From contig NZ_DASYHS010000261.1 in assembly GCF_035998295.1 (NCBI RefSeq), forward strand, positions 1 to 49,814: a stretch of 49,814 nucleotides of DNA, written 5' to 3'. Positions 7,937-17,358 of the stretch are shown piece by piece; within the stretch, counting starts at the first letter, position 1; each line of letters starts with the position of its first letter. The notes under the pieces are model-generated. The model had not been told where the DNA came from. It did no database searches and was given only the letters and a program-made list of their open reading frames with translations. This DNA is from DASYHS01 sp035998295. GTDB lineage: Bacteria; Pseudomonadota; Alphaproteobacteria; Azospirillales; Azospirillaceae. Made by a program: the position numbers and the translations under genes.

Positions 7937-9052
7937 TCAGGCTGCCTTGATGGCCACATGCATCTGGCAGCTAAGCAGGAAGCGGGAGAGCGCCAGACGA
8001 CGAATACACCGCTCGACGGCGGCAAGCAGACGCGGCGATTCCTGCCAGCGCCTGAGCATGCCTGGTACAATTAGCGGTATGAATATGGCCAGTTTTGTCT
8101 GCACCACTTCAAAACCCGCCCTTTGAAGCTGGCTCTTGAGCGTGTTGACGGTCAATACGTTGAAGTGCCCAATCTGTTTAGCTTGCTCGGCGGCTTCCAA
8201 ATTGACGAAGGTGTGACCTGTGACATTGAGATAACGACGCAACAAACGGCTTTTGGCATTTTCACGGGTCTTCAGATCGGCGTACCGTTCTCTCCGCAAC
8301 AGCATCAGCAGCCTCAGCGCACCCTCCTGGATGCGCCGGCGGTATTCGCCGCGATTAGGCGTGGTAATCAGCAGGACACCACCTGGCTTCAGTACCCGGA
8401 AAAACTCGTTCAGCATCATCTACGATTGCTCAGGAAGAAGATGCTCGATCATCTCCGAGTTAAAAATGTTATCGGCTGTTTCATCGTGCATCGGAATATT
8501 CAGTGCGTCCGCCTGCACAAAGTAGTTCCGCGCCGAAGCAAGAGATGGCGCAACCGATGCCATCTGGCCAGCCGCCCAGTCCATCAAAATTAGCTTTTCC
8601 GGCACCAGACCGGCATGCACCAACAGAGAACGAAAGATCTCACCACCGCCACCTCCAACATCGAGCGTCACGCCGAGACTCTTTGGCACCAAGTCCAACA
8701 AGGATTCCTTCCTTGAATTACGATAATATTTTTCTGCATTATCGCCCTCAAAGGTGAACGCATCCCCCTGAATCGAATTCAGCGACGGCGCCGCCTTCCT
8801 AAGATTTACCTCTTCGTAGTATGCGTTCAGTGCACGATCGGATGGCATAGGATTGAGGCGTATTACCTGGTCTCTAACAGGGTAGGTATGTGAACCAGAC
8901 ACCAGAACGGCATCTGCATAGACCAGAGGCGTTTTCTCGACCGGACAACGCAGCAGAGGAAGGAGTTCGAGCAACGACGCATCGAAGGCGGCGTGCTCCA
9001 GATCACGAGCCGGAGCGTCAGCGCAGTCAGCCACGGAAGTCGATTGTCTCAT
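7937..9052 (-). pseudogene. Methyltransferase with N-terminal Trm112-like zinc ribbon, split by an amber codon
   Basis: A single frame of about 370 codons interrupted by TAG at 8420-8422. The first part has a Trm112p-like segment (LLPLLRCPVEKTPLVY) followed by the methyltransferase motif I region TLDVGGGGGEI and ends NSEMIEHLLPEQS. The second part starts MMLNEFFRVLKPGGVLLITT, which is the normal continuation (post-motif IV) in the same frame with no bases missing. So one substitution, for example CAG to TAG, explains the break. Start is taken as ATG 9052, with GGAGTAGGA upstream; a GTG sits just before it. It may be inactive, read through by a suppressor, or a sequencing error. Confidence 0.8.
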
Positions 9053-9071
9053 CACGTCCTACTCCGGTTGG

Positions 9072-9935
9072 TCAGCGTACCACACGTGATCGCCACGCCC
9101 TTGGGCTTTCCCCACCGCAGGATGGCATCCAACCCGTTAACGAAGGTTTCAGCAGATACTTGAATTGGAAGATGATCGCGTCAATCAGATGCCTACGCAA
9201 TGCCCTACTATAAAGAAGCGCCCAGAACCCACCGACGCTAGCCCGCCTTCCGTCGGGGTATACGGCTGCATCGGCGAAATAGTAAACGCCCTGCCCCGCC
9301 AACCACGATTTGTAGCAGATGTCAACGTCTGCCATAAAAGTTATGTAAGATTCATCGAAGCCCCCGATCCTATCCCACAAGCTTCGCCGAATCAGAATGC
9401 AAGAAGATTGCAACCATTCTGCCGGCTGCGTCGCCTCGTAGTCGGCATGCGAGACGCATTGCCCTGGAAACAAACGCCGCGCGGCCTGCTTGAAAATGTT
9501 CGGTATCGTCCGTATCGTTTCCGCCACCGAACCGTCCGGATTGATCTGCCGCGGACCGCAAATACCGATTTGCGGATGGCTGTCCAGAAATGCCACGAAC
9601 TCGCGTAGGCTGCCCACGTCCCGCCACTCAACGTCAGGGTTGACCATGAGCAGGTAGTCACCCCCTCCCTGGCGGGCTCCCTGGTTACAAGCCCGCGTAT
9701 AGCCTATGTTGCGGTCGTTAACCATAAGGCGCAGGTTCTCGACGGTTTCCAGCTGGCGGAGAATTTGGTGATTGCCGGGATCGGCCGAGTTGTCGACCAC
9801 AATGATGCTCATACGGTCGGCTGGATACTGCCGGCACAAACTCTCCAGGTTGCGCACGAGCAGTGTCGCCTTATGAAAGTCGACGATCACGACATGGACA
9901 TGGGGGAGCAAGCTTTCGGGGACTGCCTCAGTCAT
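9072..9935 (-). CDS. Glycosyltransferase family 2 (rhamnosyltransferase-like)
   Basis: A 287-aa GT-A protein: HVHVVIVDFH start, IIVVDNSADPG, NIGYTRACNQGARQ, then MVNPDVEW (the DxD-type metal site, about residue 95) and MADVDICYKSWLAG with the ED/D-type base region. The pattern is that of WbbL/rhamnosyltransferase-like GT2 enzymes, which fits with the dTDP-rhamnose genes upstream in the locus; the sugar is inferred only. The ATG at 9935 overlaps the preceding gene's stop by eight bases, with GGAAGG upstream. The in-frame extension to 10019 lies inside that gene. Confidence 0.87.
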   Translation of the reverse strand: MTEAVPESLLPHVHVVIVDFHKATLLVRNLESLCRQYPADRMSIIVVDNSADPGNHQILRQLETVENLRLMVNDRNIGYTRACNQGARQGGGDYLLMVNPDVEWRDVGSLREFVAFLDSHPQIGICGPRQINPDGSVAETIRTIPNIFKQAARRLFPGQCVSHADYEATQPAEWLQSSCILIRRSLWDRIGGFDESYITFMADVDICYKSWLAGQGVYYFADAAVYPDGRRASVGGFWALLYSRALRRHLIDAIIFQFKYLLKPSLTGWMPSCGGESPRAWRSRVVR

Positions 9936-11052
9936 AAATCCCTTCCGATATCTGCGCAAAGCGGGTGGTACAGCGATCGTAGTAAGCCTCGGCTCGCGCC
10001 CGGCACGCCGAAGGCGCATAGGCCGTTCTCAGGAACCGAACAAGTTCCTGCACCCGCGTCTCAGGTTGGCCTACGGGAATGATGATCCCGGAATCCGGTG
10101 TGACAATGTCCGGGACGCTCCCAACGGCGGTCGAGAAGACTGGCTTGCCGCAGGCTAGCGCCTCGTAGACGACGTAGGGCCCGCCCCCCTCCTGCTCGGA
10201 TGTCAGCAACAGCCCCTGACTCGCGGCATAGATCGCGGGCATCTGGTCCGATGCCTGTTGGCCGAGCGCCAGGACGCAATCCCCAAGTCCAAGGGATTGG
10301 ATCTCTCTCGCCATCGCCGCTCCCAACTCTCCATCGCCGATGAACGCGAGGCAGTGCGTATTGCGCAGCGGAGGGTCGATTGCCATCGCCGCTGCCCAGA
10401 GTCGCAAGGCTGACAGGGGACGCTTCACGGGCGCCAAGCGCCCGCTGACCACAATGAACTTCCGTCCCCGGACCTCTGGGATGAGCATCGGCGGCGCCTC
10501 GGATACTCCATGCAGGCACATCAAGACGTCAAGATTCTTGCAAATGCCTCTATGGCGAGCCGCATAGAATTGGCCGAGTGCCTCACTGGCCACGGTCACG
10601 CGGTCGACGCAGGTCCGCAGTATCAGGCGCTCCAAACAAATGAAGAAGGATACGAGCCAGGCAAGCTCCGGGTGCTTGTCCGCGAACACGCTGAACGTGT
10701 GAGTGTGGATCGTCAGAACGATGCGGCTGGCAGGCAGAAGCAATCTAATAGCGGGCGCGAAATAGGGCCGGTGGATGTGAAATATCGCGGTCTTGTATTG
10801 CGACCGGTTGCGTGCGATGTGCTTGACCAACTGCCACATGAAGCGCGGCCAAGGGCAATCCCGGGAGATTGGCGCATAGCGGACCTTGGCCTCACCTATG
10901 GCGATCTCTGCCACCGGTCCGTCGCCGAACCCGAGCACCCGGACGTCAGCCCCGAGTCGCCCTTGCTCCTGCACGAGATTGCGCAAGTATCGGATGCCGC
11001 CACCCTGACCCGGGCGTTGAACATAACCGTTGTAAACATTAACTATAAACAT
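9928..11052 (-). CDS. Glycosyltransferase family 4
   Basis: A 374-aa GT-B glycosyltransferase. The N-terminal glycine-rich loop is GQGGGIRYLRNLVQE, the hinge reads VVSGRLAPVKRPLSALRLW, and the nucleotide-sugar motif EQEGGGPYVVYEALACGKPV is near residues 285-305. It probably adds one sugar of the repeat unit at the cytoplasmic membrane face. The ATG at 11052 gives the family start MFIVNVYNGYV and overlaps the flippase stop by ten bases. The longer in-frame extension to 11127 falls inside the flippase gene. Confidence 0.87.
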   Translation of the reverse strand: MFIVNVYNGYVQRPGQGGGIRYLRNLVQEQGRLGADVRVLGFGDGPVAEIAIGEAKVRYAPISRDCPWPRFMWQLVKHIARNRSQYKTAIFHIHRPYFAPAIRLLLPASRIVLTIHTHTFSVFADKHPELAWLVSFFICLERLILRTCVDRVTVASEALGQFYAARHRGICKNLDVLMCLHGVSEAPPMLIPEVRGRKFIVVSGRLAPVKRPLSALRLWAAAMAIDPPLRNTHCLAFIGDGELGAAMAREIQSLGLGDCVLALGQQASDQMPAIYAASQGLLLTSEQEGGGPYVVYEALACGKPVFSTAVGSVPDIVTPDSGIIIPVGQPETRVQELVRFLRTAYAPSACRARAEAYYDRCTTRFAQISEGIYD

Positions 11053-12419
11053 AGAACGATGAAGCTCCCAGTGGCCACCATTGCCAACGCAGGTGGAACG
11101 AGACCTGCATTGCCAAGCACGAGCCATCGCATTTGTTTAGGCAAGAGACAAAACGAGCCCACGAGCCCTGCGGCTTCGCCAATGGCCCTCGCGTAAGGTA
11201 GGCTGTCGATAGAATGAAAAACGGCAAGCCCCGAAGTCGTGCCAGCGAGCGATACTAAGCTCAGAGCGAACACGCGCAGTCGACCGCCACCGACAACGAT
11301 CACGGCTAGCAGCACGATGCCGACGTAACGCACTCCAACGTAGGGCGCGAAGGCCTCAACGACAGCGGCCGCGGGGGCGTAGGACGCACCGAACACCACT
11401 ACTGTCAGCATCGGTCCCGCCAGCGCGAGAGCGAGCATGGTCGGCACGGCATAGAAGACGGCGACCCGAATGGAGGAACCGAGCTCTATTGCAAGATCGG
11501 GCCCCTTCCGGCCGGCAATTGAGGATTGGACCGTCCAGAGCAAGGCCATGGCGGGAATGACCGAAGCTGTCGCGGCTTGTGATGCGACCGCGTAGTAGCC
11601 GGCCTGGACCGGACCGAACGCCGCCCCGGCCCACAGAAGGTCCATGTTCAGCTGAGCCTGCTGAACCAGCGCAGCGAGCATCAGCCCAGCCCCGTCGCGG
11701 AGTTCAGCCTGTGCGGCCCCCAGGGATCCGACCGACCAGAACCGCACTCTGGCGCCGTCGAGGAAGGTCCAGGCCCAAACCAGCCCAAAGGTGAGCAGGA
11801 AGCTGATCGTGAAGCTCGTCACTGCCACCTCAAGGGACAGGACGCCGAACAGAGTGGCGAAAACCAGGATCACGCAATTGATTATCGGGCGGAGCGCCAT
11901 CGCCATTGCGAAATGCCTGTCGCGGCCCGTTGCCACCAAAAGCCAATCGAACTGAAATGGTGCGACGAGAACGACGAACGAAACCAAGAGGGCCACGTCC
12001 CACTCTGCCGGGACAAAAAGGCTCAGGGCCGCTACGCTCACCAGAAACATCGGAACGGCCGCGGTCATGCGCGCCCGGAAATAGGCGGCAGCGATCGCCT
12101 GAAGTGCCGAAACCGGCTGCCGTTCATGGACGCTCGCGCTCGCCCTCGTCAGAGCGATCTGAAACTGACCGAACTCCGCAAAGACCAGTGCGTAAGCGTT
12201 GGCTCCGATCAGTACAGCGTGAAGGCCGAACTCTGCAGGAGCTAAGCCGTGCGCCAGCAACACCGATGCCAAAAGCCCGGCGGCAACGCCGACGATCCGG
12301 CCAGATGCCGATGTAAGCGTCCGGCGGAAGATGCTATCGGCCATGGGTGCGCAGCCGGTACGTATTCTCAACCAAAACAGCACCGAAGAACGCCCAAAAG
12401 CCTCTCGCCAGAACCACAT
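11043..12419 (-). CDS. Wzx-type polysaccharide flippase (MOP superfamily)
   Basis: A 458-aa integral membrane protein with about 12 hydrophobic segments. It begins after the leader with IFRRTLTSASGRIVGVAAGL, like lipopolysaccharide flippases of the MOP family, which move undecaprenyl-linked repeat units across the inner membrane. The start at 12419 directly follows the polymerase stop (TGAATG) and has AGGAG ten bases before it. An internal ATG at 12344 would give the conventional N-terminus MADSIFRR but has no ribosome site. Pairing with the adjacent Wzy-like polymerase is the classical Wzx/Wzy layout. Confidence 0.83.
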   Translation of the reverse strand: MWFWREAFGRSSVLFWLRIRTGCAPMADSIFRRTLTSASGRIVGVAAGLLASVLLAHGLAPAEFGLHAVLIGANAYALVFAEFGQFQIALTRASASVHERQPVSALQAIAAAYFRARMTAAVPMFLVSVAALSLFVPAEWDVALLVSFVVLVAPFQFDWLLVATGRDRHFAMAMALRPIINCVILVFATLFGVLSLEVAVTSFTISFLLTFGLVWAWTFLDGARVRFWSVGSLGAAQAELRDGAGLMLAALVQQAQLNMDLLWAGAAFGPVQAGYYAVASQAATASVIPAMALLWTVQSSIAGRKGPDLAIELGSSIRVAVFYAVPTMLALALAGPMLTVVVFGASYAPAAAVVEAFAPYVGVRYVGIVLLAVIVVGGGRLRVFALSLVSLAGTTSGLAVFHSIDSLPYARAIGEAAGLVGSFCLLPKQMRWLVLGNAGLVPPALAMVATGSFIVLCL

Positions 12420-13757
12420 TCACACTCGACTCCTAACCGGCCGCAGGGGCGCAGGAGAGCGCAGCGGAGATGCTTCATCCGGCCTGGCTTCGACGTGGCC
12501 GAACGCACGGTACCGTGCCTCAGCCAAACCGACCATGAACCAGTATAGCGTCATATGTAGGAGTGCCGTGGTTGCCATTGAGTAAAAGCCCCACACGAAA
12601 ACACAGACTGTCAAAGACATTACCGAAGCAGATAGCATTGCGCCATAAGTATCTCTACAAAGAACCTGAAGGCGGGAAGCATGCCAATATCTCAAAAAAA
12701 TCTTAGCCAGCATGGCAATGAAAACGATAATGCCAACAAAGCCAAGCTCACCCCATCGATGAAGATAGTGAACGTCGATCGAGCTGGTGCCGAATGTCCT
12801 TATGTTGTAGAGCCTATGGATAACACTTTCGCTTTCCACCGCAACCCAACCACCGAAATTACCTGGCCCCGTTCCCAGGAAGAAATGATCACGCAAAACC
12901 GGAATACTTTGGACATAGGCGAGTTGCCGGGACCATTCCGCCGGATCATAAGCGCTCAGGTAACTGATTGGAGACAGGAGTTCGGCAAATCTATCCGACA
13001 GCACCCCCTGGTAGAACATCAGCCCCCCGGCGATGACGGCGGCATAAGCTACAACAGCCCCTTTACGATTGATTGCGGAAAGTAGAATGGCAGAAACACC
13101 ACACAACGCCGTCAGCATTGGCCCACGAGAATTTGCAAGCAACAGCCCAATCACCAGAAAAGACAGAAAAATCAAGAACTTTATTTTGTCTTTACCCTTG
13201 GTGTTTAGAGCCATAAAGGTTACCGGCATAAGCGCAAAAAGAAGAAAGTAACCAAAATCCGTTGGGTCCCCAATGAACGAATGTGCACGAAAAACCACCC
13301 CCCTCACCTGCCCGTATTTGTTGTATATATTCCAAAAATTTCCGCTGATTGTATATTCAAATACCGCGACCAAGGAAATCAGCATCGATGCGACTAAAAA
13401 CATCCTGGAGATCTTTTTAGAATCTCGATCAAGGACCTGCAAACCAATACACAAACCGAGCATAGGAAAAAAAATATTTCTAAACTGCTGAAGTATCTGT
13501 CCACCATGGACATAGTAGTTGCTCAACGCACCAGAAAATGCGGACGCAAGGTAACTTGCAAGCAACAGACACAAATACCCCCAGAGGTACTTCGTCATAC
13601 CGCCTATAGCTGCATTGCGCGCAACAAAAACCCCGCCAATCAGCAATATAATGTCGTCGACTATCTTGAGCTCGTCAGCCCCCGTAATGTAAACCAAGAA
13701 GTTGGTGAACAATAGCCCTATCAGCGCGGCATGTACGTAGAATACAAAAATTGACAT
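12420..13757 (-). CDS. Wzy-type O-antigen/EPS polymerase
   Basis: A 445-aa membrane protein with around ten or more hydrophobic segments and the O-antigen ligase/polymerase (Wzy_C) pattern. A periplasmic loop carries HFFLGTGPGNFGGW and HYLHRWGELGFVGI, where His and Glu residues sit close to the next membrane helix. It is expected to polymerise flipped repeat units in the periplasm. The ATG at 13757 has AAGGAGA 11 bases upstream. The gene is visibly lower in GC and richer in A/T-ending codons than its neighbours, a common feature of serotype-specific polymerases and suggestive of transfer. Only the last 150 bases return to high GC. Confidence 0.85.
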   Translation of the reverse strand: MSIFVFYVHAALIGLLFTNFLVYITGADELKIVDDIILLIGGVFVARNAAIGGMTKYLWGYLCLLLASYLASAFSGALSNYYVHGGQILQQFRNIFFPMLGLCIGLQVLDRDSKKISRMFLVASMLISLVAVFEYTISGNFWNIYNKYGQVRGVVFRAHSFIGDPTDFGYFLLFALMPVTFMALNTKGKDKIKFLIFLSFLVIGLLLANSRGPMLTALCGVSAILLSAINRKGAVVAYAAVIAGGLMFYQGVLSDRFAELLSPISYLSAYDPAEWSRQLAYVQSIPVLRDHFFLGTGPGNFGGWVAVESESVIHRLYNIRTFGTSSIDVHYLHRWGELGFVGIIVFIAMLAKIFLRYWHASRLQVLCRDTYGAMLSASVMSLTVCVFVWGFYSMATTALLHMTLYWFMVGLAEARYRAFGHVEARPDEASPLRSPAPLRPVRSRV

Positions 13758-13942
13758 AATACACCCTATCTCCTTATTCAGAAAACTTTATCGGATTTCT
13801 CCGCGCGCCAAATCTCTTCGAACAGATAGACTATACTTGAACGATTCAGCCGCCATCACCGAGAGGCTCAGGTCAACAGCTGGCTTCCGAAACGAGAGAG
13901 CGTTGTGCATAGCCGCTCCCAACTAAAAGCCGATGCCACCTG

Positions 13943-14848
13943 TCATAGCCGCAGGTTCTTACCGGATGAGCCGGTATGTGCATTTGCGGACGCGAGGTCT
14001 TTCAGGTATTGTCCGTAGCCGCTTTTTTGTAATGGCATTGCAAGCGTAAGGACTTGCTCGCGGTCGATGAAGCCCATACGGAACGCCACCTCTTCAATGC
14101 AGGCGATGCGCAATCCCTGGCGCTTCTCGATCGTGCGCACGAACTCCGATGCCTCTAGTAGAGATTCGTGCGTGCCTGTGTCAAACCAACAGAAGCCGCG
14201 GCCCAACACCTCTACCTGAAGGCGGTCGAGATTGAGATAGGCTGCGTTCACCCCAGTAATTTCCAGCTCCCCGCGCGCCGAAGGCTTGAGGGAGGCTGCG
14301 ATATCGACGACATTATTGTCGTAGAAATAGAGTCCTGTAACTGCCCATTGCGAGCGCGGATGCAGAGGTTTTTCCTCAATAGATAGGGCCCGCCCCTGCG
14401 CATCGAACTCGACCACGCCATAGCGCTCGGGATCACTCACCGCATAGGCAAAGACGGTCGCCCCCGACTTGCGGCTGACAGCCCGACTCAGTTGAGCGGT
14501 CAGCTGATGACCGAAGAAGATATTGTCGCCCAAGACCAGCGCACAGCCGTCATCGCCGATGAAATCCCGTCCGATCAGGAAGGCCTGCGCCAGACCGCCG
14601 GGCACAACCTGGACGGCATAGGACAGCCTGAGACCCCATTGCGAGCCGTCCCCCATGAGACGCTGGAATAGCGCCTGATCGTGTGGAGTCGTGATAACCA
14701 GGATATCCCGGATCCCCGCCAGCATCAGGGTGCTCAGCGGGTAGTAGATCATCGGCTTGTCGTAGACCGGTAGCAGCTGCTTGCTGATGCACAACGTGAT
14801 TGGATGCAGCCGCGTCCCAGAGCCGCCGGCGAGAATAATTCCCTTCAC
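13943..14848 (-). CDS. rmlA: Glucose-1-phosphate thymidylyltransferase
   Basis: A 301-aa nucleotidyltransferase starting VKGIILAGGSGTRLHPIT, with the sugar-nucleotide signature GGSGTRLHP at 8-16, QLLPVYDKPMIYYPLSTL, the LGDNIFFG metal-binding motif, and SIEEKPLHP. It makes dTDP-glucose from dTTP and glucose-1-phosphate, the first step to dTDP-rhamnose. The GTG start at 14848 overlaps the rmlD stop (GTGA). The longer frame to 15082 would lie within rmlD. It is the last of the four rml genes, in the order C-B-D-A. Confidence 0.95.
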   Translation of the reverse strand: MKGIILAGGSGTRLHPITLCISKQLLPVYDKPMIYYPLSTLMLAGIRDILVITTPHDQALFQRLMGDGSQWGLRLSYAVQVVPGGLAQAFLIGRDFIGDDGCALVLGDNIFFGHQLTAQLSRAVSRKSGATVFAYAVSDPERYGVVEFDAQGRALSIEEKPLHPRSQWAVTGLYFYDNNVVDIAASLKPSARGELEITGVNAAYLNLDRLQVEVLGRGFCWFDTGTHESLLEASEFVRTIEKRQGLRIACIEEVAFRMGFIDREQVLTLAMPLQKSGYGQYLKDLASANAHTGSSGKNLRL

Positions 14849-15750
14849 GCGGCGTGCTCCATCGTCCGGCCGGTCAACTCGGCCACGCAGGCGCGGAGAC
14901 TGTCTCGCCATGGGGGCGCGGCAAGGTCGTAGACCCGGCCGATGCGACTGCAATCGAGGACGGAACGGGCGGGTCGAGCGGCCAATGTCGGGTACTGCGC
15001 AGTCGTAATGGGCCGTATGACGGGCGCCGCAAGGCCGAACCGGGCGCCCTCCTCGAAGATTGCACAGGCGAATTCGTACCACGAGGCATCGTTTCGACCG
15101 CAGAAATGGAAAGTGCCGAAGCCGTCCACCTTGCCCTGGTCAATGGCACCAACCATTGCCAACAGGGCCTTCGCGACATCGGCCGCAGCGGTCGGACAAC
15201 CGCGCTGGTCATCGATGACAGCTCGCTCCGGCCATTCCCGACCCGGATGCAGCATGGTCGTCAGGAAATTGCGACCGAACGGGCTGTAGACCCAGGCGGT
15301 CCGAAGGATGACATGGCGCCCGCCGGCGGCGCGCACAGCGCGCTCGCCAGCCAGCTTGCTCTGGCCGTAGACATTGAGCGGCTGGACCGGTTCGTCCTCG
15401 GCATATGCCCCGTCCGTCTTCGAGCCGTCGAACACATAGTCGGTCGACAGATGGAAGAGGGGCAGGTCCCGCACTGTACAGGCACGCGCTATCAGGCCCG
15501 GCGCCCTGGCATTGGCCGCGAAAGCTGCGTCGCGCCGGCGCTCCGCTTCGTCGACGGCCGTGTAGGCGGCAGCGTTGACGACAGCTATCGCGTTCGGGCA
15601 AACAGTCAGCGCCCGTTCGATATCGCGCTCGGAGGTAATGTCGACGTCTTGGTGCGTGAAGCCTCGGACCACCCATCCAACCGGCAGCGGCAGGCGCAGC
15701 AGTTCGCGGCCGACCTGACCTGCGGCCCCGAAGACCACAACCTCCTTCAC
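14845..15750 (-). CDS. rmlD: dTDP-4-dehydrorhamnose reductase
   Basis: A 301-aa extended SDR: VVVFGAAGQVGREL nucleotide-binding motif near 4-17, VVNAAAYTAVDEAE, LSTDYVFDGSKTDGAYAEDE and the YGQSKLAGE catalytic Tyr/Lys at about 128-132. It reduces dTDP-4-keto-rhamnose to dTDP-L-rhamnose, the last step of the pathway. The GTG start at 15750 overlaps the rmlB stop (GTGA), so rmlB, rmlD and rmlA form a coupled chain with GTG starts. Length is that of the family. Confidence 0.95.
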   Translation of the reverse strand: MKEVVVFGAAGQVGRELLRLPLPVGWVVRGFTHQDVDITSERDIERALTVCPNAIAVVNAAAYTAVDEAERRRDAAFAANARAPGLIARACTVRDLPLFHLSTDYVFDGSKTDGAYAEDEPVQPLNVYGQSKLAGERAVRAAGGRHVILRTAWVYSPFGRNFLTTMLHPGREWPERAVIDDQRGCPTAAADVAKALLAMVGAIDQGKVDGFGTFHFCGRNDASWYEFACAIFEEGARFGLAAPVIRPITTAQYPTLAARPARSVLDCSRIGRVYDLAAPPWRDSLRACVAELTGRTMEHAA

Positions 15751-16817
15751 GGTACCACCTCCATCGCCGGAAGCCCCAGTCGCTCGCCAGCGTAGCGGCT
15801 ACTCCATATCAACCGGCTCCAGTCGTGGTTGTCGAGAAACCATCGCACAGTCTGGTGCAAGCCGATCTCGAAGTCTGTCCGGGGCTGCCATCCCAGCTCG
15901 CACCGGATCTTCCTGCTGTCTACGGCGTAGCGGAGATCGTGACCGGGGCGGTCGGCGACAAAGCTGATGAGATTGCGGTGCGGCCGGTGCGGCGCGTCCG
16001 GCAGGAACTCGTCCAGGGCTGCGCAGATGGCCTCGACCACCTCGTTATTGGTACGTTCGGCGTTGCCGCCGATATTGTACTTCTCCCCGACCCGGCCCTT
16101 GCGCAGAATGGTGTACAGGGCCTCCACATGATCTTCAACGTAGAGCCAATCGCGAACGTTGCGGCCGTTGCCGTAAATCGGCAGAGGCTCGCCCCTGAGC
16201 CCCTTCATGATCATGGCGGGGATCAGTTTCTCTGGAAACTGGTAGGGGCCGTAGTTATTCGAGCAGTTGCTGACGAGGACCGGCAGCTTGTAGGTGTGAT
16301 GCCACGCTCGCGCCAGATGGTCAGCTGAAGCCTTGCTCGCCGAATAGGGCGAACTAGGTGCGTAGGGCGTGTCCTCCGAGAAGCGGCCCTCTGCACCCAG
16401 TGAGCCATAAACCTCGTCCGTCGAGACGTGCAGAAAACGGAAACTGTCCCGATCCGCCCTATCGAGGCTAGTCCAATAATGGCGCGCTGCTTCTAGAAGC
16501 GTGTAGGTGCCAACGATGTTGGTCTGAATGAAGACGCCTGGAACGTCGATCGACCGGTCTACATGCGTCTGCGCCGCCAGATGAATGACGGCGTCGGGCC
16601 GGTGTTCGCGGAAAACCCGCTCCACTTCACCAGGATGGCAAACGTCGACCCTCTCGAACACGAATCGCTGACCATCGTTGACCTCAGCCAAGCAGTCGAG
16701 GCTTGACGCGTAGGTCAGGGCATCGAGACCCACGACTGAGCAGTTGGTCTTCCGAATCAGGAACCGGCATGCAGCCGATCCGATGAAGCCGGCCGCGCCG
16801 GTAACCAGAATCTTCAC
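15747..16817 (-). CDS. rmlB: dTDP-glucose 4,6-dehydratase
   Basis: A 356-aa SDR: VKILVTGAAGFIGSAACRFL at the start, LDALTYASSLDCLAEV, HLAAQTHVDRSID, the STDEVYGSLG motif (about 132, Asp-Glu acid/base pair) and YSASKASADHL (Tyr/Lys near 157-161), then NCSNNYGPYQFPEKL. It makes dTDP-4-keto-6-deoxyglucose. I chose the GTG at 16817: AGGAGA lies five bases upstream and the conserved start follows directly. The frame extending to 17000 is inside rmlC. A 31-base gap separates it from rmlC. Confidence 0.95.
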   Translation of the reverse strand: MKILVTGAAGFIGSAACRFLIRKTNCSVVGLDALTYASSLDCLAEVNDGQRFVFERVDVCHPGEVERVFREHRPDAVIHLAAQTHVDRSIDVPGVFIQTNIVGTYTLLEAARHYWTSLDRADRDSFRFLHVSTDEVYGSLGAEGRFSEDTPYAPSSPYSASKASADHLARAWHHTYKLPVLVSNCSNNYGPYQFPEKLIPAMIMKGLRGEPLPIYGNGRNVRDWLYVEDHVEALYTILRKGRVGEKYNIGGNAERTNNEVVEAICAALDEFLPDAPHRPHRNLISFVADRPGHDLRYAVDSRKIRCELGWQPRTDFEIGLHQTVRWFLDNHDWSRLIWSSRYAGERLGLPAMEVVP

Positions 16818-16848
16818 GGCAGTCTCCTGGGCCAATCGGACGCAAAGC

Positions 16849-17358
16849 TCAGAAAAGGCATCTTGTGACCTCCCGCAGCCGTGGCAGCCGCGTGCCTTTC
16901 GGTGGTAGGAAGGCCGCGTCGCCCGCAACCGGCCAATCGACCCCAATGTCAGGGCCGTCCCATCGCAAGTCAATTTCGTGCTCTGTAGAATAGAAGCCAC
17001 TCATCTTGTAAGTAACCGACGTATCCGGCTCCAATGTGCGGAAGCCGTGAGCAGAACCGGTCGGAATATAGACTTGCTCGCCTCTGTCAGCGCTGAGGAC
17101 CACCCCGACATGATGGCTGTAAGTCGGCGAACTCCTGCGCAGGTCGACGGCCACATCGAATATGCTGCCGTTGCCAACAAGCATCAACTTGGCTTGAAAG
17201 GAGGGCGCAAGCTGCAGATGCAATTCCCTCACGGTTCCGCGTCGAGCAGAGTAGGAGCGATTGTCCTGCACGAACTTGTCCGCGCCCCCAACCGGAGCAA
17301 GAGAACGTCGGTCGGAGACGTTGACAAAGAAGCCTCTCTTAACTCCTACCTTATTCAT
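16849..17358 (-). CDS. rmlC: dTDP-4-dehydrorhamnose 3,5-epimerase, short variant
   Basis: A 169-aa cupin of the RmlC family: KRGFF near the N-terminus, FVQDNRSYSARRGTVRELHL with the catalytic-His region, FDVAVDLRRSSPTY, then VYIPTGSAHGFRTLEPD and the DIGVDWPV C-terminal signature. It epimerises dTDP-4-keto-6-deoxyglucose at C3 and C5. It begins about 15 residues later than usual and has RELHLQ where most enzymes read RGLHYQ. No ATG, GTG or TTG lies nearby upstream in frame, so the short N-terminus looks real. The ribosome site is weak. It is the first gene of the rml operon; the leader contains TATATA at 17383-17388. Confidence 0.85.
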   Translation of the reverse strand: MNKVGVKRGFFVNVSDRRSLAPVGGADKFVQDNRSYSARRGTVRELHLQLAPSFQAKLMLVGNGSIFDVAVDLRRSSPTYSHHVGVVLSADRGEQVYIPTGSAHGFRTLEPDTSVTYKMSGFYSTEHEIDLRWDGPDIGVDWPVAGDAAFLPPKGTRLPRLREVTRCLF

